Below are positions 47,161 to 60,600 of a stretch of 64,000 bases of DNA, in pieces. The DNA is from Carex sylvatica (lineage: Eukaryota; Streptophyta; Magnoliopsida; Poales; Cyperaceae): positions 1 through 64,000 of the forward strand of contig CAXKVR010000188.1 in NCBI GenBank assembly GCA_964058845.1, written 5' to 3'. The notes under the pieces were generated by a model, which saw nothing but the letters and a program-made list of their open reading frames with translations, made no database searches and had not been told where the DNA came from. The translations under genes were made by a program, and so were the position numbers. How positions within the stretch are numbered: position 1 is the first letter of the stretch; every line of letters begins with the position of its first letter.

Positions 47161-48203
47161 CCCAAGTCAATCCTATACAATATATTCAGAATGTCATTCT
47201 GAGGGACTAAAACAAAGTTATATAAGACTTGATAATTTAACTTTCACAATGTTTCAAAAATTATTGCAAAAGTAGTAATGATGGAGGTAGGAAGGAAACA
47301 AGTTTTTTTTGGAAGAAAAGATAAAATAACGGAAGTTAAAGGTGGCTTGTGAACTTAATCGAGGACCATGTCAACAATAACTAGTCATCTGGAGGATCGT
47401 TTTGTAAATTATGAGCGACGAAGAATAAAGTAGAGTTGCGTGTTTGTTCAGTTCTCTGATCGGCACTTCGATTCGACCTTCCTCTCAATCGCCTCGTTCG
47501 GCGATAAACCAAAGAGGAGGTACGACTCTCTCTCTCTCTCTTATCAGACGTAAACCCTAGCTAAGGTTGAGTCGATTGTCCTTCTTTTCTACTTCCTTTC
47601 ATGTCAGATCTCGGATTCCTTTAAGCGGGAGGAAAGGAAACCCTAGCTGTGTTGTTGAGCTGAATTATTATTGTTTTTTTCTTCATTTCTGTTACTACTT
47701 ATGCAAAAGCATGTTGTTCTAGCAATTACCTGTTTCTAATAATAGGATTTAAGCTGAAGATCATTCCTTGTGCCTTAGTCTAACTGTTCTGTACAGGCTC
47801 AAAATTGGTTCTTATTCTACCTCACAACTAAATTTGTCCGGCAGTACAATTTATGTAAATCTGACCTGTTTTGAGGTTTTTTCTTTTTCTAATTTCAATT
47901 TTAGGTTAGTCCTTTTTATTAGAATAACTAGAATCAGACCAGTTCCTGGATATTTCTGATCATGGCTATGAACATATTAACCAACGTTGCGGTTTACACC
48001 AGCAAGGATCAATTCCAATATTTCTTACTTCAGGTTGCATCAGATCATCTTGTCTCAAACATGAATTAACTGAAAAATGGCTTCCCTGAAAGGCTGCTAC
48101 TGTAAAGGAGCTTCCATGTACAACTAAATTGCAAGTTGTTGCAGTCATGCAGCAAAAGTATATATCCAGTACTAATTTAATAAAATTGAAAATGATAGGA
48201 GGG

Positions 48204-50796
48204 ATGTCGACACCAGCAAGGAAACGGTTGATGCGGGATTTCAAGCGACTGATGCAGGACCCACCGGCCGGCATCAGTGGTGCTCCCCAGGACAACAACA
48301 TTATGCTCTGGAATGCTGTCATTTTTGGGTAACCCTTCATTTAGTTGTTCTTTTACCTAATGCTTGTATTCATCGACTTAGCAGTGTCGTCCTTCATGTC
48401 AACCCAATTTCTCTGTTTTAGTCATGCTATTTGTCTTAGTTTCAAACAATGCAAGAAATAGTTGCATGTGCTTCAAACCTCGAAGTATCACACATGCCCC
48501 TGAGAAAAAATAAGTATCAAGGATAGCCTTGTGGGAGATCTATTATATTCATCCTTCTACTTTCTTCAGGAGAAAAAAGGACAGAATTGCCCTTGCTTGT
48601 TCTCCATCATTTAGTAGAGAAAAAATAACTAAATTGAAGATGGATTGGGTATCTTTTCAAATGAATGGAGGAGAAGGGTAAATCTGTGCTAATAACGGAT
48701 GATATATATATATTTTTTTTTTTGATGTTGGGGATGTTCTTGTTGTTCTTATGTTTGATGGTACATGTGATATTTCTAGGTATTGCCGATGTACGTATTG
48801 AATTATTTTCAGGTATGTATTTATGGTAGTAAACTGATGCTGTATCACGCTCACCTTGATGGGTAGCTGCCATATCGCTTTACCTTTTTCACATTTTGAT
48901 GATGCTTAAGAGGATGGCAAAAACTGCTTGGATATAGTTCAGATTAAATAAAAAGAAAATTAAGAAAATACCTAATATATATCCTAAATGAATGACAGTG
49001 TGTGGTGTTACAGAATTTTCTTCTTGGCATTGCTAATATAGTTTTTTTTATTGCATTGCATTGTTTTATCATACTTGCCTGATGTGTTTTGTTTATTTGT
49101 GTTGCAGACCGGATGACACTCCATGGGATGGAGGTTAGTAAAATTGAGTAAACTTACGAGAGCCATGCTATTATTCTTCTCTTTTAATTATTTCCTGACT
49201 TTGAGTTCTACTAGTTACTTTTTGGGGATGTGAATTATGCCACATAACACAAGAACCTTGTACTGATGAAATTGTTAGCTCTAGTGAGTCTAGGGATGTG
49301 AGTTTCTAAATCCTGAGACCTTGTTGTTGTGCATAGTTATATATATGGAAAATATTATCTCATTAGCCATATCTTGGAAGTTTATCATGAGCACCCTTGT
49401 GATTTGGTAAAAATATATGGAAAAGAATGCTATCCATTTTAACCCCACATCAGCCCTGCCCGAGTGATGAGCTTATGCAACCTGTGTTAACTTCAAATTT
49501 CTTCAAGTTTAAATAGCCAGAATTATCCTCCTCTCTTTACCTGATTTAATTAAGCTAATATGACAAACTTTTCAGGTACGTTTAAGTTGACACTTCAATT
49601 TACAGAAGATTATCCAAACAAGCCACCTACAGTGCGGTTTGTTTCAAGGATGTTCCACCCAAACAGTGAGTCATTACTCCTTACAATCCTGATTTAAGTT
49701 TCTTCATTTATTTATGCACCTTCCCCTCTTTGATAAATAAGTTCATTTTTTTGTTTTGGGAAAATGTAGTATATGCTGACGGGAGCATATGCCTGGACAT
49801 TCTACAAAACCAGTGGAGTCCTATATACGATGTTGCTGCTATTCTTACCTCCATTCAGGTTTTATATTGTCATGTTTCTATCATTTCTTGTTAAATTTCC
49901 AATGTTAGATTTCCTTACATTCAGGTTTCTGGTTTAGTGCTGATTGGTTGCATCTCTTTCTTCTAAATTTGGGTTTCTTTTGGTTCATCTTGTGGTATAT
50001 TTTGGTTTTTTTGGGTGAGTTGGGAGAGTCAATGTTACGACAGGATCCTGCCAGAACATACCACGAACCACCGTCAATTTTTGGAGCTTGTGTAATTTTT
50101 CAAAAATTAAGTTTTCAGTTAAAAAGAGTGACAAGTTTAAACCACATAATTATTCAAAAATTGAGTCTGCATTTTATTTATTTACCAAGGCACCGAATTG
50201 TATGTTGTGCCTTAGGGGGAATAAGTTTAGTTTAACAACATTGCGGTGCTGCTGCCAGGGGGAATAAGTTTAGTTTGATTAGTTGTATTTTGGTATCTGA
50301 AAACTCAAATAGCTTCAATTTATCATAAGTAGAGAGTTCTATAGTAACTTTGGTGAGGGGTGCCAAGTCCCAAGATGGTTGACCTCTTAGGAAAATCCTT
50401 GCATAAAACTGTAAAAACCTAAGGCTATAAAATTTTGGAAAAATTGAGAATTTTGCACTGGCAATACCTTTTTGTTACATGCACCCTTCAAGCAATTATG
50501 CATGATTTGGGTGTTTATGTAATGACATGCTTTCTTTTAACTTTATTTGAGTGGATGTAGAATATATATCTTTCATTTTTTGCAAAGATATACACACAAA
50601 AGTATAATATATAATAATAACAATAGTTGTTGCCTTACATGGATTAATTCTTCATTTGTGGTTACAGTCATTGCTCTGCGACCCAAACCCTAACTCGCCA
50701 GCAAACTCAGAGGCTGCGCGCATGTTCAGCGAGAACAAGCGCGAATATAACCGCCGGGTTCGTGAGATTGTTGAGCAGAGCTGGACTGCTGACTAA
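48204..50796 (+). CDS. UBC2: Ubiquitin-conjugating enzyme E2, RAD6 type (UBC1/2/3-like)
   Basis: Carries ubiquitin as a thioester and passes it to E3-bound substrates; plant RAD6-type E2s work with HUB-type E3s on histone H2B. Exons: 48204-48328, 49108-49133, 49576-49665, 49770-49858 and 50668-50796, with all phases consistent, giving 152 aa, the standard length. The start [19 protein letters not shown] is the canonical RAD6 N-terminus. HPN is at residues 78-80 and the catalytic Cys is residue 88 ([16 protein letters not shown]). The protein ends VEQSWTAD without the acidic tail of yeast RAD6, as in plants. A leader exon at about 47440-47519 with donor GAGGAG|GTACG and a 5' UTR intron ending near 48198 is likely; CT repeats lie at about 47527-47541. 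Which of the UBC1/2/3 paralogues it is cannot be decided here. Confidence 0.95.
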
Positions 50797-51900
50797 TGTG
50801 GCAGCTGCATGTTTCCGAGCTGTCTCCAAGGCATCCTTTGTTGAAGGTGCTTAGTGTCTGCCTCATACGAACTTAGTGTGCTCTATATGCATGTTCTAAT
50901 AATACATTATTAGTTCGAATGTTGTTAAAAGTAATGTGTTCCAATGTTATAGCAATGGACGAGACGATGAACTATCAAATTTGGATGATATATTTCCTTC
51001 TTGGTCCTCAACTGTTGTATGTTTGAATCATATGATGACGTATATATTAGCTCATTAGATGCAAATTCCAATATTGCCCTGAATGCAGGATTTATTCTAT
51101 GTTCCATAATTTGGAAAACCCCACGATATGCAGAAATTACATTTAAGATCTGAATAATTTATACATGGTTACCATATCTGGTTGCTTAGGCATTTTATAG
51201 ACAAATTCCCATACAATGGAAATTGCGCAAGGTCACTCAAAACGCGCAGTAACTTGCATGGGGGAAATGATATGGTATGTTAATAGTCAATTTCCAGACA
51301 AACGAGCATGCCTTAAATTTGCAGGCTAAATCTACGCAATTTTTTCTTTAAACACTAGTTATTAGTTATGCGTATACATTCGCGTTTCAGACTAAGTTTC
51401 CAGATTTTAAATAAGGCAAACTAATCAATATTTCTTCAATGCTAACTATAAAAATTCTTCAAGTTCAAACCCCCTTGACAATTTACTCTCCACTACGTCT
51501 TTCAATCTTCAACTACTTAACGACCATATCGCGCAAATTAAAATAAATTCTCGCCGTTTCTACTGAAACCGAAATTTTTTTTTTACCATTCAAGAAAAGA
51601 AAAGAAAAAGTTAAATCAAATAATTACAATTTGATAAGAATTTCATTTTTAACACCGGCGTAATGTTGAGAACATATTTCATGGTCCAATCTAATGATTT
51701 TCTTAGTCAATCAGCATTGAAAACCAAAATTTTGAGAAAAATAAAATAATGTGTCCTCATCGGTGTAAAAATTGAAATTCTGGTTAAATGGTGGTTTTAA
51801 ATTTTTTTTTCTTTTTTGAACGGTATATTTAAAAATTTCGTCTCCTGAAATGAAGGGATGCTGGAAATAGGAAAGCATTCCATTTTCAGTTCTACGCATA
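50797..51900. other. UBC 3' flank and intergenic sequence
   Basis: 3' untranslated region of the E2 gene followed by AT-rich spacer. No gene recognised. Confidence 0.5.
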
Positions 51901-51963
51901 CTTCTTTTTCCCAAATTGGGATCGGAGAATTCCATAACGAATCTGCGCTGCGCCGATACAAAA

Positions 51964-52717
51964 ATGGTGGTTGAAATCAAAGAAATGGAAACAATCCAAC
52001 AAAACTCTAATCCTAGCTCCAGCAATCAAATCAGCGACACATCGGTGGAGGTGCACCTCTACCGCCGGGGCAGAGGTCCGATCGCCATATTCCAGTCTAC
52101 TCTGGTCGGATCCGGTCTGGACCGCCTTGATGTAAGCTCCATTATGTCGCAACACGGACTGAGATCTCTCTTCGCCTTCAAACCTCCGTCTAAGAGGGGT
52201 TTTCGGATTAGGTTCGACCTGGTTAACGGGCAATCTGTTCATCATTACAAGCCCGAATCTATTCTGTTCTTTGATAGTGAACCTAAGGTAAATTTAGATG
52301 TTTCTCAGAAGTTGCTTTTCTTATTTGATCTTCTCCTCCTATTTTTCTGGTATCTACTTGCATTTGTACTGTTAACCTGCAATTTATGGCTGTACCAGTC
52401 TCAGTAGAAATGGTACCTATAGTATGATAAGATGTGAAAGGAGTGTTTGCTATCAATATCTACTTCATTGGATTTTGTTATTGTGAATCTAATTGCTACC
52501 ACTGTAATTTTATTGTTTTGTCTAGGGTTTATTGATTAGACCAATCTCAATAATCTTCATGGGAGTCGCAATACTGTGCATTATGATAGCGGTGCTAAGG
52601 AAGGAATTCCCTTATCAATTGAATTCAAAAACTTTGTTTGGTAGCTTTGTTCCACCTTGGCTTCTAGCTTTTGGTGTCATACTTTATACCCGAATGAGGA
52701 AAACAACAAGATATTGA
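51964..52717 (+). CDS. Small plant membrane protein of unknown function (two helices)
   Basis: Two exons, 51964-52287 (donor CCTAAG|GTAAAT) and 52526-52717 (acceptor TTGTCTAG), join in phase to give 171 aa starting MVVEIKEMETIQQ. Residues 1-30 are polar and Asn/Ser-rich. Residues about 28-108 look like a compact beta-rich domain (SVEVHLYRRGRGPIAIF, RIRFDLVNGQSVHHYKPES). Two hydrophobic segments follow: about 113-132 (ISIIFMGVAILCIMIAV) and about 149-163 (PPWLLAFGVILY). The short basic C-terminus is RMRKTTRY. Two adjacent membrane helices with a soluble N-terminal domain are inferred. I do not recognise a named family. An in-frame upstream ATG was not seen, so the start is reasonably secure. 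Confidence 0.7.
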
Positions 52718-53338
52718 TATTTGCTCATCTGCATGGAGAACTTATGCTGAATGAATTACAATCTCTTATTTTACCATTGCGGGCCCAGTCTGGTTTTTAG
52801 TCAGTACATAGGCATCGTAATTTATTACTAAGGCTATTCAAATCTTACAAAGATGGCCTTACATAACAGTAGATGCAGTTAATTTTCTGGTGAGAATTTG
52901 TACTAGCCAGCCCATGTCAGGATCTGAAATTATGGGTACTTTGTATTGCAAAGCTGTAACCTTTTAGATTATTGTAATTTTTATTTGTCGAGTTAAGAGT
53001 CCATTCTATGAATTTTCTTAGTAGTTAAATCTTGAAAAAAAAAACTTTGGCTCGTGCTAAAGGCGAGCTTGTGGTAGCTGCCTTACAGCTTCAAAGCAAG
53101 ATTAAGTTTTTTGTTTTCTTTCCTTGCTTGTTGTTTCAGCATCATGTGAGATCTTTTTTCAATATGTAATATTGTTTTTTAATCCTCTAGATGTGATACT
53201 GTATGGTACTAATAGAGTTGGTATAATTTAGGAATTCCGATGTCCTTAGGAACCTGATTTGCATAGGGACTCTGTGTTAAATTCAATGCAATTAATTAAG
53301 CATAGTGTTATCAATTAAAAATAGTCAGCACCTTGCGC
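52718..53338. other. 3' flank of the membrane-protein gene
   Basis: AT-rich, probably including its 3' untranslated region; no other gene seen. Confidence 0.5.
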
Positions 53339-53339
53339 T

Positions 53340-54655
53340 TATTTTTTTTTTTTTTTTTTTTTTGTTTGAAAGCTCGTAGGCGCTTGCATTCATAAACAGT
53401 GTTATATTAGGAATTACTTTGTCCGAGATTTAGAAACTGGTTCTCGAGCTATAATGACTATACATTGATCTATTGTTTCCTCTATTCCCTTCTATCCGAA
53501 TTTAAACATTGGCATAGTAAAACCCACATAAGAGAGTTCCCGCATTCGCGCCCGATTTGCCAATTCGTGTGCTTGTTTATTCTCTCTCTTGGCACGAATT
53601 GACAGCAGTAGCCCGAATGTGAAGTAAATACATGTGCAATGCGTAGCAATGCTTGAGAAGCCTGCCAGTCCACCACCTGTATTGATTTAAAGTTCCGAGC
53701 CGGCTCCAATGTCGCCACCAGTGTTTGACAATCCGTGTAGAAGATGCAGAATTCCAGTTTCAGTTCCTGTGCAGCCTGCACCGCCAGTAACAACGCTTGG
53801 ACTTCTGTTTGAAATGGTGAGTTTGAATGTGGGATGAACTTTGTTTCATACCTGAGCATTACATCTTGACAGAAGATTATGTATGCTGCGCCCCCCTTGA
53901 CTGAAAAGCACTTCCATCCAGTGAACCATCCACCCAATAGTAGCATTGATTGCTATTTTCAGTTTGCCCTGGTATCGCTATAATTGCTGCATTGGAGCCT
54001 ACGGCTGATTGTAGATTGGTACCGTTTCTGAAATTGCATTGCAGAACAAGAAGGGTGGCATCTCTGAGCGTCCTTTATGGTGAGCATTTTTTATCTTAGA
54101 AGATTTGCACGCATCTTGCTTTCCAGATATGCCATCCTATTGACATGAACATCGCCAATTGTGAATTGCTCAGTTGCTCCCACAATTCTGCCAGTCTTTC
54201 ATGCAGGGGCAGCCTTGTCAGACCATCAGTGCGCAACCTCAGTGGTGAAATAAATCAGGTGGCTCTTGCATGATGACATTGAAAAAGCATATGTAAGACA
54301 TCTTCAGTCGGGTCATCACATATTCGACAAGATGGTTGTATGCTTTGGATTCGCCTAGCCAAGGCTGCTCCTGTTGGTAGTGCCCCTTGTATAGCTTTCC
54401 AGAAAAAAGTCTTGATGCGGGGAGTTATTTCCCTGTTCTTCCAGATTGCTTTCCACACCCTTGTTTCAGTCAGATTAGCAACGTATCTTGTCGGCTGTAA
54501 TTGGTAGATCATTTGGTATGCCTTTTTAACTGTAAACTCCTCGTTTGATGCCCATGTAAACATTAACTTGTCATTTATCCCTGGATACAGTACTACGTCT
54601 GCCAGCTCAGTAGTGATGCTGATCGTCGCTTCACTTCCAGCAAGGTCCTTCAATT
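53340..54655 (-). mobile_element. 5'-truncated LINE with RNase H and zinc-binding domain
   Basis: Minus strand. The stretch 54653-54255 encodes the region behind the reverse transcriptase (FTWASNEEFTVKKAYQMIY, then KTFFWKAIQGALPTGAALAR and a CRICDDPTEDVLHMLFQCHH zinc-binding motif). The stretch 53946-53482 encodes an RNase H-like domain (FQTEVQALLLAVQAAQEL, FYTDCQTLVATL). A T run at 53342-53363 on the plus strand is the poly-A tail. Frames are broken between and within the domains. The 5' side stops abruptly at the first 81-bp repeat, so the LINE is truncated and dead. Confidence 0.85.
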
Positions 54656-56935
54656 GAAGTATTGTATTAGAGTTGTAAATACCTTATTATCTTGTCATAT
54701 AGAGACACTACTCGAGTGTTACAAACACTTTCAATTGGAGTGTTGTATTAGGATTGTAAATATCATTTTATCTTGTCATATGGAGACACTACCAGAGCGC
54801 TCGAAACACCTTTAATTGTAGTATTGTATTAGGGTTGTAAATGCTCTTTTATCTTGCCATATATAGACATGACTAGAATGCTCCAAACACCTTCAATTGT
54901 AGTATTGTATTAGAGTTGTAAATGCCATATTATCTTGTCATCTGAAGACAATAGTAGAGTATTCCAAACAACTTCAATTGGAGTGTTGTATTAGGGTTGT
55001 AAATCACAATTATTTTGCCATATAGAGACACTTCTAGAGTGCTTCAAACACTTTCAATTTGAGTGTTTTATTTGGATTGTAAATAACTTATTATCTTGTC
55101 ATCTAGAGACACTACTTGAGTGCTTCAAACACTTTCAATTGGATTGTTGTATTAGAGTTGTAAATGTCATATTATATTAACATATTACACTACTTGAGTG
55201 CTCCAAATACCTTCAATTGGAGTGTTGTATTAGGGTTGTAAATGCTCTCTTATCTTGCCATCTGGAGACTACTAGAGTGCTCCAAACACCTTCAATTTGA
55301 GTATTGTATTAGAGTTGTGTCTCCAGATGTTTGAAGGTGTTTGAAGCACTTGAGTAGTGTCTCCAGATGACAAGATAATAGAGCATTTACAACCTTAATA
55401 CAACACTCTCATTGAAGGTGTTTGGAGCACTCTCGTCGTGTCTCCAGATAGCAAAATAATAAAGCATTTACAACGCTAATATAACACTCTAATTGAAGGT
55501 GTTTGGAGCACTCTAGTAATGACTATATATAGCAAGATAAGAGAGCATTTGTAACCGTAATACAATACTCTAATTGAATGTGTTTGAAGCACTCTAGTAG
55601 TGTCTTCAGATGACAAGATAATAAGATATTTACAATCCAAATAAAACACTCCAATTGAAGGTGTTTGGAACACTCTAATAAGGTCTCCAGCTTGCAAGAT
55701 AATTGGGTATTTACAACCGTAATACAACACTCCAATTGAATGTGTTTGGTGCACTCCAGTCGTGTCTCCATATGACAAGATAATAGGGCGTTTACAACTC
55801 TAATACAGTGCTCCAATTGAAGGTATTTGGAGCAGTCAAGTAGTGTCTCCAAATGACAAGATAATAGAGCATTTACAACCTTAATACAACACTCCAATTG
55901 AATGTGTTTGAAGTACTCTAGTAGTCTCTATATGGCAAGATAATAGGACATTTACAACCCTATTAAAAATACTCTAATTTAAGGTGTTTGAAGCACTCTA
56001 GTCGTATCTCTATATGGCAAGATAATATGGCGTTTACAACCCTAATTGAAGGTGTTTTGAGCACTTCAGCAGTGTTTCTATATGGCAAGATAATAGGTCA
56101 TTTACAACCCTAATACAACACTTCAATTGAAAGTGTTTGGAGCACTCGAGTAGTGTCTCTAGTTGGCAAGATAATATGACATTTACAACTCTAATACAAT
56201 ACTCCAATTGAAGGTGTTTGGAGCATTCTAGTAGTGTCTCTATATGGCAAGATAATAGGGTATTTACAACCCTAATACAACACTCCAATTGAATGTTTTT
56301 GGAGCATTCTAGTCGTGTCTCTATATGGCAAGATAATATGGCGTTTACAACCCTAATACAACACTCCAATTGAAGGTGTTTGGAGCACTCTAGTAGTGAC
56401 TATATATAGCAAGATAGTAGGGCGTTTGTAACCGTAATACAATACTCTCATTGAAAGTGTTTGGAGCACTCTTGTAGTCTCTAGATGACAAGATAATAGG
56501 GCATTCATAATCCTAATACAACACTAATTGAATGTGTTTGGAGCACTCTAGTAGTGACTCTATATAGGAAGATAATATGACATTTAAAATCCTAATACAA
56601 CACTTCAATTGAATGTATTTTGAGCACTCGAGTAGTGTCTCCATATGGCAATATAATATGTCATTTACAACCTTAATACAACACTTCAATTGAAAGTGTT
56701 TGGAGCACTCTAGTGGTGTCATATATAACACTCTAATTGAATATCTTTATAGCAAGTAGTGTCTCAAGATAGAAATGAAATAGGATAGTTGTAATACAAC
56801 ACTTCAATTGAAGTTCTTTACAATACTCTAGTAGTGTCTTTAGATGACAATGGAATAGTGTAGTTGCAACTCTAATACAACACTCTAATTGAATGTCTTT
56901 GTAGCACTCTAGTAGTGAATCAAACCTTGAATTGA
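54656..56935. repeat. 81-bp tandem repeat array with internal orientation switch
   Basis: About 28 units of about 81 bp. From 54656 to about 55315 units read TTCAATTG(G/A)AGTGTTGTATTAG and GTTGTAAATG, then TTATCTTG. From about 55320 onward they are reverse complemented (ACAAGATAATAG, CATTTACAACC, CAATTGAAGGTGTTTGGAGC). The switch makes a large palindrome. Because 81 is a multiple of three, the second half keeps minus-strand frames open over several units (for example 55523-55897 and 56034-56369), spelling 27-residue repeats with VVNALLSCH and LECSKHLQLE. Units decay after about 56720. I see no start context, intron or domain showing that these are real proteins. Confidence 0.85.
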
Positions 56936-57666
56936 ATGTTTTTGCAACACTCTAATGGTGTCTCAAACCTTGATTTTGATAATATTTGAGAATTTAAAAT
57001 TGATTTGATGGCTTTGAAGTTTTAAGCAATGGGAGTTCAGTACAATTGTAGGAAACTAAAAGCTTATAGCACAAAAATTACAAACCAAGTGCAAAAGGGT
57101 AAAAAGAAACCATAATTTTCATAAATAATATATCATGTAGTATAATGATATAGGTAACATTTAATTTGCTTATATTTCTATAAGAATAAGTTTGACTTCA
57201 TGATGGAAGTTTGCCTACCTGAGTCTTTTAGTCTAATGTGATGACAGAAAATCATTTGAAAATATTTTTTTCTCCAATGAAAATTCAGTTGGTCTCTGAT
57301 TTCCCCCCAAGTAAACTTTTAAACAACATGAGAAAATATGAAAGTATAAGAAAGTATAAGAAACCAATACGTACAATTACAAATTTGATTATTTGACTAA
57401 CAGTGACAAAAAAAGAAAAAATGACACCAATGAAGCAACTACAGTCGTTCTATTTCTTTACCATGATACGGAAGAAATAATTACTTCTCTATACTATCCA
57501 GCAATTATCTGGACAGAGTAGACAATCGTTGACAAAGAAATAAAACATTACAGGGTGCAAAAACAAGCACTTTGTACTTCGTAATGAATATCCTATGTTG
57601 ATTCTTGCTCCAAAAGTAGCCCATGTTCCTTCGTGTGTTCTTTAGCAAATTTCCCACAACAATAGA
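56936..57666. other. Spacer between the repeat array and LIP1
   Basis: AT-rich sequence; the part near 57666 is the LIP1 3' untranslated region on the minus strand. No other gene recognised. Confidence 0.5.
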
Positions 57667-60600
57667 TCAAACATTTATATCAGCTCGATTTGTTCTAGTG
57701 CTGGCGCTTCCAATATCGGGTAGGCCTCCGGATGTAGAAGAATATATTCTTTGATAGTTGCGGTTATTGGGGTTATTGTCAGAAAATACTGACACAGGTT
57801 GTTGTGGGTAGAATGAAGGCGGAGGTGTCAGGTTTCTCTGTGCAGGGAGTGGGGCCGCCATGTTGTACTTGTAACTCTCCCCACTAAAACTGTATCACAT
57901 ATTTATGCAAGTAATATATTTATGTTATTTACAATAATGATATGGTTGGCAACTATTTTCAGGAAAACTTGTGCTTACCATCCCTACAAAAAGCCAAATG
58001 AGGTATTAACACTAATGTGAGAAACAAATTTTCCTAACGAGATGAAATCTGTTGACCACCTCCCCGTAATTATATAAATAAAGGGACTTAATGCCCTCTC
58101 TTATCCCTCTATTGTGCACAAAGAAATACTGATCAGTAGTTTGGACACCTTCTGAAATGAAGCATTATTTTAAGTTAATATGGATAAAAATTTATACATA
58201 CTGTTACGAACTTGCGGTGACATTAATTATATTTCCTATTTCATAGGGTATATGTGATAGTTTGAGTGTTTTGCAGTTGCAGGGTCACATGAAAGGCAAC
58301 TAATTATAAATAATTAAATACCCATGGTTGCATTTAAATACAAACCTCAGTTTCTTATGAAATTGATCATCCTCAATAGTAGCCTCGATTGATTGGTCAG
58401 AGGGGTGTGGTGGGGTAACCGACCATGGATTTGGGGCTGGCAATTCATCAGAGAAGTACCTCCTCCTAATCAACTGAAAGCAACATTGGTATAAATATAA
58501 TTAAACCACAAGTATAAAAGGAATATACCTTTTTCTGAATTGCACCCAAAACCTCACAATGGTCTATAGACTATAACAAGTAGCATTTCTCATACTAGCG
58601 ACTTAACAGCCTAATGTGCATAAACATCAAACTCTTATGTGAATCAGAAAGCGAATAATTACCTAACTTATTCATAATGATAAACTGATTAGAGTGACCT
58701 TTTCATGAAGCTTGAAAACTTAAGTTAGAAACCAGTATAGCAGTCTTATTGTTGGTGTCATTTGCAACCAGCCCAAACAACATCGAGTATTAGTTGCAAA
58801 TATGATATAATATTGGGCTAATTGAAAAGAAAAAACCAAAGAAAAGTAGAAAAAAATTTAACATTGAAAGGTGTGCACAAAAACTTTCTTAGGCAAAAGG
58901 CAAAAGTAGACATACCATGCGAAAAAATTTGTTCAGAGCTTCTTTGTCATATCTTCCCTCTCTAGCAGCCTATTACAGAACATTGAAATTCAGAGAATTA
59001 GAAGTGGTTTTTTAACAAGAACACCACAAATTGAGGCACCTATTCAGGCATATTAACTGTTTAATCAATACTAGAAAGTAAATTTTGCAGCCTGCCTGGA
59101 CAGGTACAAACCTATACATAATTTGACAAATCAGACTCATTAGGTGCATAAAGCTGTCATTGTTCAATTTGTTACCAGTATATTGAACAAAGTAAATGCT
59201 CACTGTTTTCTTATAGTCATTTTGATTTGTTTTCTGCTAACTTGATTTCTCCAATCTATTATCTTAGGAACTCTTTGTTTCTATTTTACAAAGGGGGATG
59301 TGATTCAGATAAATTTCTGCAAATACAGATATGAGCCTACAACTTGTACTAAAATTGATATATAAAACTCTTCATTTTGTTACTTGGCATCTATAATCTC
59401 TTTTATTCTTATTTGGGATTTTCCAACAGAGTGTTTCTTTTCTAATCTCAGAGGAGAACGCACGATAAATAATGGTTTAAGCAGAGACACAACTAAACAA
59501 CTTATACATAGTCAAATTAAAGATCCAAGCTAAATGGTTAATGCTAATTTTAGAAATGTTTTCCTTTTTTTTTCATTGTGGATTCATGGGGATTTAAAGA
59601 CGATATAGCAAATGCAGGCTTACAACTTACTCAAGGGGTCCAACATTTATGTGTGCCGTTGGTCAGATAGTTGGATAACAGAATGACAAATTTATAGATG
59701 CAAGCTTACAACTTACTGCTAGTAGACCAGAGCTGCCTGGGAAGCTCTCTACTAAAGGAAGCTCTTCTGATGAACTGGAGGGAAGCAGTCCTTGTTTCTC
59801 AACCCATTGACGAGCCACATCAACTAGGTTTCCACTGCTAACCCTGGTTCCTTCTTTCGGTACAATATCAGCCTTGTTAGCTATAACCAAGTATGGTACT
59901 GGTAAACCCCCAGGCCCACCAGACCCAAGTGGAGCCGAGAAAGTGCCAGTTGATGCGATCTCAGCTGCCCATTTACTTAGGTTTGATTTTGTTTTTCTTT
60001 GTGTCAGGTCATGTATGAATATGACTCCTATAGAAAAAGTTAAGGTAAAAAATCAGGAAAAAAAAAGAAGGGGGAAGAAGAGGGCAAGGTAGGTGGCACC
60101 AAAGAAAAATTTATAGAAGTTTTTCCTATTATTCCCAAATAACCACCCTTTCACTCTTAAATAGAGATTTGAAGGGGTATAGCAAAAAGATGTGGGAGAT
60201 TTTTCCTGAAAATTTATAGGGATAATTGGAGTGTCTCCATGCTTAACTGGTTTGTTTATGAAATTATAAGATTGTTTTATAAGGGTGAATGTGATTATGT
60301 AAAAATTTAAGTAGCAAAAAGAGAACTTACCGTTGATCTGTCTATAGAACAATGATCTACACTCTTTATATCTCTCATGTCCTGATATATCCCAAAGTTC
60401 AACAAAAATATCCCTCTCTGAATCACCCTTTATGCTATTAGAAGAGCTTCCCCCATTTCCATACGTGATATGCTGATAAGAAATTAATTGGAGTAATTAA
60501 TTACAGAGAAGTTAGAATGATAGGTTTGGGGGAAGAAAAGTACTGGTACCTTCACAGAGACAGCACAACCAATAGTTTGAGCTGGTCGAGAAATAGAGAA

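Noticed and set aside
48607..48873. Minus-strand frames in the first coding intron of the UBC gene
   Set aside because: Low-complexity sequence inside an intron of a well-supported gene; no family seen.
55476..56731. Minus-strand frames of 72-124 codons as a repeat protein gene
   Set aside because: They arise because the satellite unit is 81 bp; stops recur between blocks and no start, intron or domain supports a gene.
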